A stretch of DNA of 8,645 nt from CAJXCL01 sp036011265 (GCA_036011265.1 DASCNB010000012.1:1-8645), one strand, 5' to 3'. Positions 1 through 6,668 are shown, counted from the first letter of the stretch. Translations and numbers: made by a program. Notes: generated from the sequence alone by a model not told the origin.

Positions 1-275
1 AAAATACAGGACGCTTCTTCGCAATGTCTGCAATTAGTGGAAAGACAGAGCGTCCCGTTTTCTTCTACGATGCACCTGTTTAATGGCTTGGGTCGGTTAT
101 CAGCTAAGGCCTGATTTGGTTCAGGTGTATAGGAGGACATCTCCGGGTTAAACGTCAACCCCTCTGTAAAGTATGCGCTGACAGGATTCTTTTCCCTGGA
201 ATGTTCAACAATACAAGCCACTTCGCATAAGTGACAGCCTATACATCTTTCTTCAATTGGATAAACTTTTTTCAT
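1..275 (-). CDS. 4Fe-4S dicluster ferredoxin-like electron-transfer subunit (partial, C-terminus off the window)
   Basis: Ninety-one codons are visible before the window edge. The N-terminus reads MKKVYPIEERCIGCHLCEVA, giving a CX2CX2CX3C [4Fe-4S] motif at Cys11, 14, 17 and 21. Cys68, Cys77, Cys81, Cys84 and Cys90 follow, and NCRHCEEASC resembles the CxHCxxxxC segment of HycB/DmsB/NrfC-type dicluster proteins. No signal peptide is seen, so it should act in the cytoplasm. It lies 86 bp downstream of the glutamate synthase core gene on the same strand. Such proteins accompany split glutamate synthases in many anaerobes and probably carry electrons to the FMN/Fe-S subunit; that role is inferred from context. 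The start at 275 is chosen by family likeness. An in-frame ATG at 305 would add ten residues, and neither has a good Shine-Dalgarno. The Fe-S assignment is firm, the exact partner less so. Confidence 0.8.
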   Translation of the reverse strand, partial: MKKVYPIEERCIGCHLCEVACIVEHSREKNPVSAYFTEGLTFNPEMSSYTPEPNQALADNRPKPLNRCIVEENGTLCLSTNCRHCEEASCI

Positions 276-361
276 AATATTCGATTTACAGTTGACAGGG
301 CTCATTTTTCAGGGATTTTCAATAAGGCTGGTTGCTGACATCCGACCCTTGATTCCTGATT

Positions 362-1939
362 TCATATTCCAGCCTGTGCAATGCCTAATGTTTTTAGTTC
401 TATTTCAGAGAGGCCTACTCCTCGCAATTTAAGTCTATTACCGCGCAAACTCTCAATAGAGTTAAGTCCCATCAAACCAAGCATTTCTTTGATTTCACGT
501 GCCCAGGAGGTAAGCAGGTTAGTAGATCGCTCTGCGGCAATATCCACCGGTAGTCTTTTGCGCAAGTCAAGTCGGTTCGTGGTAATTCCCCAAGCGCACT
601 TTCCGCGATGGCATTGCTGGCATAAGGTACATCCGACTGCAAGCATTGCGGCCGTTCCCACATAAACCGCATCCGCACCAAGGGCAATAGCTTTTACAAT
701 ATCATCAGCTCCCCTGATGCCTCCTGCCGCAATAATAGAGGCTTGGTTTCTAATTCCTTCATTTCTCAACCTTTCATCAACCTGTGCCAGCGCCATTTCT
801 ATCGGTATGCCGACATGATCTCTTATTATTCTCGGGGCCGCGCCTGTGCCCCCTCTGAATCCATCCAGCACTACAATGTCAGCCCCAGCACGTACAATAC
901 CGCTGGCGATGGCAGATACATTGTGAACCGCAGCTATTTTTACAGATACCGGTTTTTTATATTCTACAGCTTCCTTAATGGCGTAAATTAACAGCCGCAA
1001 ATCTTCTATTGAATAGATATCGTGTTGCGGGGCTGGAGAGATAGCATCGCTTCCTTCAGGAATCATACGGGTTAGAGATATGTCATAAGTAACCTTTTCG
1101 CCCGGCAGATGGCCTCCAATCCCGGGTTTCGCCCCCTGTCCAATTTTTATTTCACATGCCGCTGAATTTTTTAGATACTTACTGCTGACGCCAAATCTGC
1201 CGGAAGCAACCTGTACAATCGCTTGGTCTTTAAATTCCAGGAGGTCAGGATGCAGTCCTCCTTCTCCTGTATTAAAGAATGTCCCCGTTTTCTTCGCCGC
1301 TATTGCAAGTCCCTTCTGGAAGTTAAAACTAATTGCGCCAAACGACATTGGAGCAAAAATCACAGGAACTTCCGTGGCAATATTAGGGAACAATTCTTTT
1401 ATTTTTTCCCCATTTTTAATATCTTTTGAGGTCAAAGTTTCGGGTTTTCTACCGATGAAAGTTCTCAACTCCATAGGTTCCCTTAACGGGTCTATAGAAG
1501 GGTTAGTTACCTGAGACGCATCCAGGACCATTCGGTCAAAATAGCTTTTATAATCTTCATCGTTACCAAGACCGGTTAAAACTACAGCGCCGGTATCGGC
1601 CTGCTTATAAATAGAACCCCAGTGCTTAAAATCCCAATAAGCATTGGCCCGAAACTTGTTTCCCCAGTCGCGGATCTCAATACATTGTGTGGGGCACATG
1701 ACCTCGCATCGTTTGCAGTTGACGCAATTAGCATCGATGTTATATATTACGTTGCGGTTGGAATCGAAGTAGGTGCAATCATAGGGACATTCCCGAACGC
1801 AAACAAGGCATCGTATACATTTATTATTATCTCTTTCCACCTTGTATTCAGGATGGCTATGAAAATAGTCTCCCTGTAGTTGCCTTCTTATTTGCAGAGT
1901 ATCCCTGACACCCGGTTCTTTATAAAATTCTTGAGTCAT
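362..1939 (-). CDS. gltB: FMN-binding glutamate synthase core subunit with N-terminal 2x[4Fe-4S] ferredoxin domain
   Basis: This 525-residue protein corresponds to the central and FMN domains of GltB. Glutamate synthase reductively transfers an amide nitrogen (ammonia) onto 2-oxoglutarate. Residues 35-90 form a bacterial ferredoxin domain with two CX2CX2CX3C motifs (Cys41/44/47/51 and Cys72/75/78/82). The FMN barrel runs from about 160 to 490, with FAPMSFGAIS (195-204), the TGEGG loop (224-228), GQGAKPGIGGHLPG (267-280) and LDGFRGGTGAAP (358-369). The [3Fe-4S] motif CX5CX4C is intact at Cys437, 443 and 448, with an extra Cys440. The amidotransferase domain and the C-terminal GXGXG domain of full-length (about 1500 residue) GltB are absent. 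This is therefore the split archaeal/anaerobe form, whose other subunits are expected to the left, beyond the dicluster gene. The ATG at 1939 lacks an obvious Shine-Dalgarno. Family identity is secure; the electron donor cannot be told from the sequence. Confidence 0.93.
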   Translation of the reverse strand: MTQEFYKEPGVRDTLQIRRQLQGDYFHSHPEYKVERDNNKCIRCLVCVRECPYDCTYFDSNRNVIYNIDANCVNCKRCEVMCPTQCIEIRDWGNKFRANAYWDFKHWGSIYKQADTGAVVLTGLGNDEDYKSYFDRMVLDASQVTNPSIDPLREPMELRTFIGRKPETLTSKDIKNGEKIKELFPNIATEVPVIFAPMSFGAISFNFQKGLAIAAKKTGTFFNTGEGGLHPDLLEFKDQAIVQVASGRFGVSSKYLKNSAACEIKIGQGAKPGIGGHLPGEKVTYDISLTRMIPEGSDAISPAPQHDIYSIEDLRLLIYAIKEAVEYKKPVSVKIAAVHNVSAIASGIVRAGADIVVLDGFRGGTGAAPRIIRDHVGIPIEMALAQVDERLRNEGIRNQASIIAAGGIRGADDIVKAIALGADAVYVGTAAMLAVGCTLCQQCHRGKCAWGITTNRLDLRKRLPVDIAAERSTNLLTSWAREIKEMLGLMGLNSIESLRGNRLKLRGVGLSEIELKTLGIAQAGI

Positions 1940-2097
1940 AATTTATGAAAGAAAATTTATTCTGCCTATTATAGAATGGAGCGGTTAATATTTATTAAAA
2001 TGCTGACTTTTTCAAGATAATTTCGATCATGGCCTTAAAAGCAATATTGATGCCATTTTAATAGTATTGTTTTTAAAGAGGTTTTAACTAAAAAGTT

Positions 2098-2126
2098 ATA
2101 TTAGCATATTTAATGTAATCTATCAA
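2098..2126 (-). promoter_or_regulatory. Candidate sigma-70 promoter for the glutamate synthase gene
   Basis: On the minus strand, TTGATA (2126-2121) is followed after exactly 17 bp by TAATAT (2103-2098), which is preceded by TGC as in an extended -10. Transcription from here would give a leader of about 150 nt before the ATG at 1939. A competing perfect TATAAT lies at 1973-1968, much nearer the start, but it has no recognisable -35 box. The region is AT-rich, so chance matches are possible. Confidence 0.35.
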
Positions 2127-2275
2127 GTATACATATTGTATAAAAATTTTGGTAATTTCTGCTTCATAGGCATAGAAAGAATGATTTTGAACCGTAAAAG
2201 AATGAACAAATGCGAAAAACAATTTGTTTCGGGAAAATAATTTGTGGACTCAGGCAAAATATTAATGATTATGAG

Positions 2276-2309
2276 TTTTTCACAGAAATTGTGGAAACCC
2301 TGTGGAAAA
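2276..2309. promoter_or_regulatory. Cluster of three DnaA-box-like sites
   Basis: Three 9-mers close to the DnaA box TTATCCACA lie within 34 bp: TTTTTCACA at 2276-2284 (plus), GTTTCCACA at 2298-2290 (minus) and TTTTCCACA at 2309-2301 (minus). The first two face each other as an imperfect dyad, and the second and third are tandem. A fourth copy stands before the Hda-like gene. Such clusters bind DnaA at origins or at DnaA-regulated promoters. The AT-to-TT change at positions 2-3 makes these sites non-consensus for E. coli, so binding is inferred. Confidence 0.5.
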
Positions 2310-2465
2310 AGCTGTTGAGATATTTCTAAATCCCTTGCCAAATGCGGTTTTCAATCAGATTGCACATTTTTTAATCTACTTAAAATATCAATAAAATCAA
2401 TCCTATAGAGTAATCAATTGAATTACATAGATTTTATGACATTGGGTAAAATAAAAAGAGATTAC

Positions 2466-2474
2466 TTTTCCACA
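2466..2474 (+). promoter_or_regulatory. DnaA-box-like site just before the Hda-like gene
   Basis: TTTTCCACA is identical to the minus-strand copy at 2309-2301. It lies 11 bp upstream of the ATG at 2486, where a bound protein would block transcription or translation of the DnaA-family gene. This placement suggests DnaA-dependent control of the gene. A 9-bp match in AT-rich DNA could be chance, but the exact repeat of the upstream copy argues for a real site. Confidence 0.4.
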
Positions 2475-2485
2475 TTAGATTGCCA

Positions 2486-3253
2486 ATGACTCAAGTAAAA
2501 CAACAGTTAATCCTTGATTATCAGTTTAAGCCTGAATACAGTTTCAGCAATTTTGTAAAAACACCATCTACCGAGGTGGCGTACAATGCTGCCACGTTGG
2601 TAGTCAGCAAACCGGGGCAAAAATACAATCCTTTATGTATATACGGGGATATGGGTGTAGGAAAAACACATCTTCTAGGGGCTATAGGGCAAGAAGCCAG
2701 GTCAAGTTTCAGTAATGCAGTGATTGTATGCATCAACTCTAAATTTATTTTGGCAGAGCAGGAAAAAGCATACAATGAATTTGATGCAGTAAGGCTGGTT
2801 AAGAAATATGATGATGTCGATTTTCTAATTATAGATGATATTGACGCTATACTAAAAAAGCCTTTAATTGATGAAAAAATTTTTCATTTATATAACCACT
2901 TGATGCAAAAAGGTAAGCAGTTGATATTTTCCAGTTCCATTCCACCAAATCAACTGAAATTTACCGACCGGAACCTGAAATCACGTTTAGAATCAGGCTT
3001 GACTGTAAAAATAGAAAAGATGAATGATGATGACAAACGAAAAGTGATAAAAAGATTAGCAAAAAATGTTGAAGTATTTATTCCTAATAATGTCATTGAT
3101 TACATTCTTAACTCCGCTCCGAGAGACTTTGTATCTCTTTATGACATTGTAAGTCGGGTCAACCGGCTGTCTCTTGAAACAAAGAAAAAAATCACCCTTT
3201 CCCTCATAAAAAAATCTTTAAAAGATGTTTTTTTAAAAGTTCATGAGCACTAA
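2486..3253 (+). CDS. Hda-like DnaA-family AAA+ ATPase (domain III only)
   Basis: The 255-residue product matches the AAA+ domain of DnaA and lacks both the N-terminal domains and the C-terminal HTH (domain IV). The motifs are Walker A GDMGVGKTH (54-62), Walker B FLIIDDID (113-120), sensor I around FSSS (148-151), box VII RNLKSRLESG (162-171) with a likely arginine finger at Arg167, and a sensor II segment APRDFVSL with Arg213. The N-terminal QLILDY (7-12) resembles the beta-clamp-binding QL(S/D)LxL peptide of Hda, which inactivates DnaA-ATP on loaded clamps. Length agrees with Hda (about 230-250 residues). A role in replication control is inferred; a specialised DnaA paralogue is the alternative. 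The ATG at 2486 is preferred over TTG at 2480, and neither has a strong Shine-Dalgarno. DnaA-box-like sites precede it. It ends one base before the end of the convergent receiver-TPR gene. Confidence 0.82.
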   Translation: MTQVKQQLILDYQFKPEYSFSNFVKTPSTEVAYNAATLVVSKPGQKYNPLCIYGDMGVGKTHLLGAIGQEARSSFSNAVIVCINSKFILAEQEKAYNEFDAVRLVKKYDDVDFLIIDDIDAILKKPLIDEKIFHLYNHLMQKGKQLIFSSSIPPNQLKFTDRNLKSRLESGLTVKIEKMNDDDKRKVIKRLAKNVEVFIPNNVIDYILNSAPRDFVSLYDIVSRVNRLSLETKKKITLSLIKKSLKDVFLKVHEH

Positions 3254-3254
3254 A

Positions 3255-4280
3255 TCAAAATCCTATCTCTATGGCCTGTAACATCTTTTTGGCTTCTTTA
3301 AAATCAGGATCTACGGACAGCGCCTGCTGGAACATTTTTTTTGCTTTTTCAACTTCTTTATTTTCGATGCATGCCCTGCCTATGTTATACATTATATTTT
3401 CATCGTCCGCATCGACTTTCAATGCCTTTTCATATTGCTTGATGGCTCCTGCATAGTCCTTTTTTTTACGGTAGATAATTCCAAGACTATTATAAATATT
3501 GACAGTGTCAGGGCTAATCTTGATGACCTCGTTGAAAGCAGCTTCTGCCTCGCTATCCATGTTTCGCTCCAAAAAGATATTACCAGCCTTCTCAAGAAAA
3601 TGTTGTGCTTTTTTTGAATCCCCTTTTTTAGAATACACATTTCCTATCATTTTATAGGCGCGAGCATGCAGATTATCTATCATTACAGCTTTACGAAACG
3701 CAACCAGGGCTTCATCATATTTCTTTTGGTTAGTTTTTATATAACCGATATTAAAGTATACTTCTGCATCCTCATGTTTTTCTAATATTTCTGTGCATAG
3801 TGATAAAGCCTTGCCATAGTCTCCTTTTTTAGTAAGGTTTGCAGCAGCACTAAAAAGATCTTCAGTCTCTTTCTCTTCTTTGTCAGTAGGACCACCCATA
3901 ATGCCCAAAATTTTTTCATTCAACACTTTGTATGATATAGGCTCAATAAGAATAGCGGCTACCCCGCACCTTCCCGCGTCTATCACCATATCCTTGCTCA
4001 TGGTAGGGGTCATCAGCAGAAATGGAATTTTATAAAGATTATGATCCGCAGAAACCGCTTTAAGAAATGATATTCCATTCATTCCCGGCATCTCCATTCC
4101 TGAAAGAATAACGTCAACAGGCCGTTTTTTTAAGATTTCAAAAGCTTCAACTCCATCGGAAGCCTGATCAAAGTGACAGAACCCCTGTTCACGCAACATA
4201 TCTATGATGAGCAATCTGTATGAATCATTGTTGTGAACCACTATTAATGAAAGTTTATGCTTATTTTCAGTTTTCAGCAA
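3255..4280 (-). CDS. Degenerate response-regulator receiver fused to TPR repeats
   Basis: The 341-residue protein has a CheY-like receiver at about 9-128 and roughly six TPR units from about 139 to 335, for example GDYGKALSLCTEILE, KKYDEALVAFRKAV and KDYAGAIKQYEKALKVD. The receiver fold pattern is clear (LIVVHNND, SDGVEAFEIL, VDVILSGMEMPGMNG, FLLMTP, ILIEPIS), but its catalytic residues are not kept. The acidic pair is His16-Asn17, the phospho-acceptor Asp is Gly61 and the conserved Lys is Glu113; only Thr91 remains. It should therefore not be phosphorylated in the usual way and probably works as a protein-binding scaffold; that function is inferred. There is no DNA-binding domain, membrane segment or signal peptide. 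The TTG start at 4280 is supported by GAGGGGG seven bases upstream. No histidine kinase lies nearby. The gene converges on the Hda-like gene with a single base between stop codons. Confidence 0.85.
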   Translation of the reverse strand: MLKTENKHKLSLIVVHNNDSYRLLIIDMLREQGFCHFDQASDGVEAFEILKKRPVDVILSGMEMPGMNGISFLKAVSADHNLYKIPFLLMTPTMSKDMVIDAGRCGVAAILIEPISYKVLNEKILGIMGGPTDKEEKETEDLFSAAANLTKKGDYGKALSLCTEILEKHEDAEVYFNIGYIKTNQKKYDEALVAFRKAVMIDNLHARAYKMIGNVYSKKGDSKKAQHFLEKAGNIFLERNMDSEAEAAFNEVIKISPDTVNIYNSLGIIYRKKKDYAGAIKQYEKALKVDADDENIMYNIGRACIENKEVEKAKKMFQQALSVDPDFKEAKKMLQAIEIGF

Positions 4281-4287
4281 AACCAGG

Positions 4288-4294
4288 CCCCCTC
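4288..4294 (-). promoter_or_regulatory. Strong ribosome binding site deciding a TTG start
   Basis: GAGGGGG on the minus strand lies 7 nt before the TTG at 4280. No in-frame ATG nearby is comparably placed, so this site fixes the start of the receiver-TPR gene. Confidence 0.7.
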
Positions 4295-4315
4295 AACTAT
4301 ATAGATACTCAGCAT

Positions 4316-4345
4316 ACTATATAAATAATAAATTAATCATCTAAA
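4316..4345 (-). promoter_or_regulatory. Candidate promoter of the receiver-TPR gene
   Basis: On the minus strand TTTAGA (4345-4340, four of six consensus bases) and TATAGT (4321-4316, five of six) are 18 bp apart. The start point would be near 4309, giving a leader of about 30 nt that carries the Shine-Dalgarno. The surroundings are very AT-rich, so confidence is modest. Confidence 0.3.
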
Positions 4346-4407
4346 AAAACAAAACATTTTTTTTGAATTTTTATAAACTTAAATAAAACCTGATAGCTGC
4401 AAATTGA

Positions 4408-4419
4408 ATCTTCGAAGAT
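4408..4419. repeat. 12-bp perfect palindrome ATCTTCGAAGAT
   Basis: ATCTTCGAAGAT lies in the 242-bp gap between the end of the adenylate cyclase gene and the receiver-TPR gene, about 70 bp upstream of the latter's candidate promoter. It could be an operator. A 12-bp palindrome can also occur by chance, and no second copy was seen. Confidence 0.2.
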
Positions 4420-4522
4420 GTTAAAAGAAGTGTCTCTCAGGCAGAGCAGGGAGAGTTATTTGGGAGCAGTAATGTTGAAGCATACCGATATAAAAATTTA
4501 ATGCAATGTAGTTTTGCTTTTT

Positions 4523-6532
4523 TCAAGTAAATGTATCTAATTTGGGCTTTTTCTTTTTCATCTCATTTTCATCTATTTTATATTCCACCAACATGTTAAC
4601 CGAATTCTCGAATTTTTTGCATAACTTTGAATCGCTCTTGTATAAAGGGGCGATTATTTTCATTTTAAAAAGTTTTTTCTTCAGTTTAGCAAAAACAATC
4701 ATGTCCGCAGTTTCTTCCGAAGCTTGATCAGGTTCAAGACAATTTATAAAAAATTCACCCCATGAGTTGAGAAGTACTAAGTCAATATCAGAAAGCTTGT
4801 TTGGTGAGTTTTTAGTGCCAAAATTTACAATAACCAGGGCCTTTATGATCCTTTTCTTCGAAAGATAGTCTTCCCTCACGGGTTTATGTGAACCATCGGC
4901 TAAAAAGGCGAAAAGTTCTGTTATGACCTTTTCCATGTCCTTTTGTTTGAGATGGGAGTTTTTGCTTTCGAATATAGTCTTGCTACCGGGTTTCCAGAAT
5001 TGATTAATAACCGTCCAGACAAGAACCTCAGGGAGGGATGAGAAGCTTGCAACTGGTCGTGATATGCTCCTCAGATCATGGCTTTCCGTACCGTAAAGAT
5101 GAAAATCAAACAGGCGCCATTTGGGCTCTTTTCCTGACAACGTATCGAAAACGATGGTGATACATTCAGGTGGTTCTTTAGGAGTTTGTCCCGGTAAAAC
5201 GAACGGAATTTTCCCGGGGTTTTTATCAAAAAACGTGAACAGTTTTCTTCCTAAAACAGTTAAATCTTCCTTTGAAATCAAATTGGATTTTATTCCTGAT
5301 TGTTGCAGCCGATCCGAGACACGTTTATAGGCATTCAGCAAGAAACCACTCACTTTTTCAGATAAGAGAAATTTATTGTCTCTACCCAGAATATTTTCAC
5401 TTAACAAGTTCAAATCGCTTGCACTCCAGTTCCATTGCTTTAACAAGTTGGAAATGACACTCTGCTTATCACTTAAATCAGTATCAGATTTGGAAAGTAG
5501 TTCTTTAAGGTCTTCAGAGGTTACGCCGGTTTTAAGTAAAAGCGCTGCCTGCACGATACGAATCTCGTTTTCCGGGACTCCCTTTATTAAATAATCATTT
5601 ATAACTCTCTCACACATCATGACGTAAGGATCAGGGATGCGTCTATCTTTTCCCGGTTTAAGGATTAAAGTCTTTAGTTTTTCGCATAAGAGAGAATCTT
5701 CAGGGTTAAAAATGTATGACTCCAACAAGGCCATTTTAAGTAATGATTTATAGGGAGACTTGAGAAATTTACTCATATGCCATAATGCGGCTCCGTAAAA
5801 TTCTTCGGGTTCGATGTGGAGAATATGACCAATATCAAGATAATCCTTCGCTTTGTCTCCAATCAGAAGAGGTAGTTCTTTTTTAAAGTCTTTAAATTTC
5901 TCTTCCGGCATGCCGGTTGGAGTAATCCACCACATGGGTCTTTTGCCCGAGATAATAATAGCTGTTCTATAAAACTCGTCTTTTAATAATTTCCCTCCCG
6001 CGGAACCCGCGCTTTCCTCATCAGTTAATCCAAACCGGTTTTCCCTGAAGTCTACAATATCCTGTAGAAAAAAATGTACTTCAATAGAGAGTTTATCCAT
6101 TGCCCATTTTTCAATTATGAAAATCTTTTGATTTAATTCAGCTAATTCTTTCTCCGAAAGTTTCTTCTTATTTATTAACGCAACATAATCAAAATCTGAT
6201 TTTTCGGTTTGAGCTACAGTTCCCAAGCTTCCCATCAGGGACAGCATATGTATAGTGTAATTCGTACTCTTTGTTTCTAGTAGTTTTGATTCAGGAAATA
6301 GGTGATTAAACGCTTCCAGATGCAAGCTTTGAGGGTTAAAAGAACAAATACCATGAGGGGCTGTTGACGGGCAACCTAATACATCAACCGCGCAATGTAA
6401 AAGGACGGGAGCCGCTCGAAAAAAATTTTCTTCATTTTCAGAAAAGTTGAGCGTGGCCAGGTAAACTCTGTTTACGTTATAGGCATCAAAAGCACTGCGT
6501 AGTTCTTGCATTTTAGACGCCTTATCAGCCAT
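4523..6532 (-). CDS. cyaA: Class I adenylate cyclase
   Basis: The 669-residue product makes cAMP from ATP. Its N-terminal half follows enterobacterial CyaA closely: HGICSFNP, then the polymerase-beta-type nucleotidyltransferase signature MGSLGTVAQTEKSDFD with Gly101-Ser102 and metal-binding Asp113 and Asp115. These are followed by IEKWAM, GSAGGKLLKDEFYRTA, GKRPMWW, EEFYGAALW, SPYKSLLKMALLESY and DPYVMMCERV. The C-terminal part is much less conserved and the protein is shorter than E. coli CyaA (848 residues), so the regulatory region is reduced. A second SDID (581-584) preceded by NFG lies near the C-terminus. No membrane segment is seen; the end is lysine-rich. ATG 6532 is preferred; an in-frame TTG at 6550 would add six residues, and neither has a strong Shine-Dalgarno. 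The gene is divergent from a cyclic-nucleotide-binding protein gene, its probable partner. The catalytic assignment is secure; how the enzyme is controlled is unknown. Confidence 0.92.
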   Translation of the reverse strand: MADKASKMQELRSAFDAYNVNRVYLATLNFSENEENFFRAAPVLLHCAVDVLGCPSTAPHGICSFNPQSLHLEAFNHLFPESKLLETKSTNYTIHMLSLMGSLGTVAQTEKSDFDYVALINKKKLSEKELAELNQKIFIIEKWAMDKLSIEVHFFLQDIVDFRENRFGLTDEESAGSAGGKLLKDEFYRTAIIISGKRPMWWITPTGMPEEKFKDFKKELPLLIGDKAKDYLDIGHILHIEPEEFYGAALWHMSKFLKSPYKSLLKMALLESYIFNPEDSLLCEKLKTLILKPGKDRRIPDPYVMMCERVINDYLIKGVPENEIRIVQAALLLKTGVTSEDLKELLSKSDTDLSDKQSVISNLLKQWNWSASDLNLLSENILGRDNKFLLSEKVSGFLLNAYKRVSDRLQQSGIKSNLISKEDLTVLGRKLFTFFDKNPGKIPFVLPGQTPKEPPECITIVFDTLSGKEPKWRLFDFHLYGTESHDLRSISRPVASFSSLPEVLVWTVINQFWKPGSKTIFESKNSHLKQKDMEKVITELFAFLADGSHKPVREDYLSKKRIIKALVIVNFGTKNSPNKLSDIDLVLLNSWGEFFINCLEPDQASEETADMIVFAKLKKKLFKMKIIAPLYKSDSKLCKKFENSVNMLVEYKIDENEMKKKKPKLDTFT

Positions 6533-6560
6533 AAATTTTTCTTTATCCAACTATATTAGT

Positions 6561-6576
6561 TTTGTTAATCTACAAA
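6561..6576. promoter_or_regulatory. TTTGT-N6-ACAAA dyad, CRP/FNR-like spacing
   Basis: TTTGT (6561-6565), six bases, then ACAAA (6572-6576) form a perfect 5+6+5 dyad. The spacing equals that of CRP sites (TGTGA-N6-TCACA), but the half-sites differ. It lies in the predicted cyaA leader, downstream of the -10 box, where a bound regulator would repress. The binding protein is unknown. Confidence 0.35.
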
Positions 6577-6596
6577 TACAGATCAACATAAATGAA

Positions 6597-6626
6597 ATTA
6601 TACCATAAATTTTTTCACGCCGTCGA
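6597..6626 (-). promoter_or_regulatory. Candidate cyaA promoter (extended -10)
   Basis: On the minus strand a perfect TATAAT (6602-6597) is preceded by TGG, giving an extended -10. TCGACG (6626-6621, four of six consensus bases) lies 18 bp upstream. The start point would be near 6590, leaving a leader of about 58 nt to the ATG at 6532. It stands back to back with the promoter of the CNB gene, with 12 bp between the two -35 boxes. Confidence 0.6.
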
Positions 6627-6638
6627 ATGGTTTAATAT

Positions 6639-6668
6639 TTGCGAGAAGAACATATTTTGTAATATAAT
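6639..6668 (+). promoter_or_regulatory. Promoter of the cyclic-nucleotide-binding protein gene
   Basis: TTGCGA (6639-6644, four of six consensus bases) is followed after 18 bp by a perfect TATAAT (6663-6668). The start point would be near 6675, 33 nt before the ATG. It has the same geometry as the divergent cyaA promoter. Confidence 0.6.

Larger units (their letters stand above)
1940..2485. other. AT-rich intergenic region between divergent gltB and the Hda-like gene
   Basis: About 545 bp with no convincing gene. From left to right it holds a lone TATAAT on the minus strand (1968-1973), the candidate gltB promoter (2098-2126) and a tight cluster of DnaA-box-like sites (2276-2309). A very AT-rich stretch (about 2365-2470) follows, with three ATCAAT repeats (2387, 2396, 2413), and a last DnaA-box-like site lies at 2466-2474. 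No clear promoter with matched -35 and -10 boxes was found for the plus-strand gene. The length, AT bias and box cluster are unusual compared with the other gaps in this window. Confidence 0.6.

Noticed and set aside
2029..2056. ATGGC/GCCAT stem in the possible gltB leader as a riboswitch
   Set aside because: Only five pairs, with no conserved core of a glutamine, glycine or other known riboswitch visible.
2123..2341. Open frame of 72 codons on the minus strand in the long intergenic region
   Set aside because: It lies over the DnaA-box cluster, has no Shine-Dalgarno, and shows no domain or protein-like composition I recognise; it is most likely a chance frame in AT-rich DNA.
2486..3253. Calling the AAA+ gene a full replication initiator dnaA
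   Set aside because: Domains I, II and the DNA-binding domain IV are missing; the length and N-terminal peptide fit Hda instead.
4434..4455. CTCTC/GAGAG hairpin downstream of cyaA as a terminator
   Set aside because: The stem is only five pairs around a 12-nt loop and no T-run follows on the minus strand.
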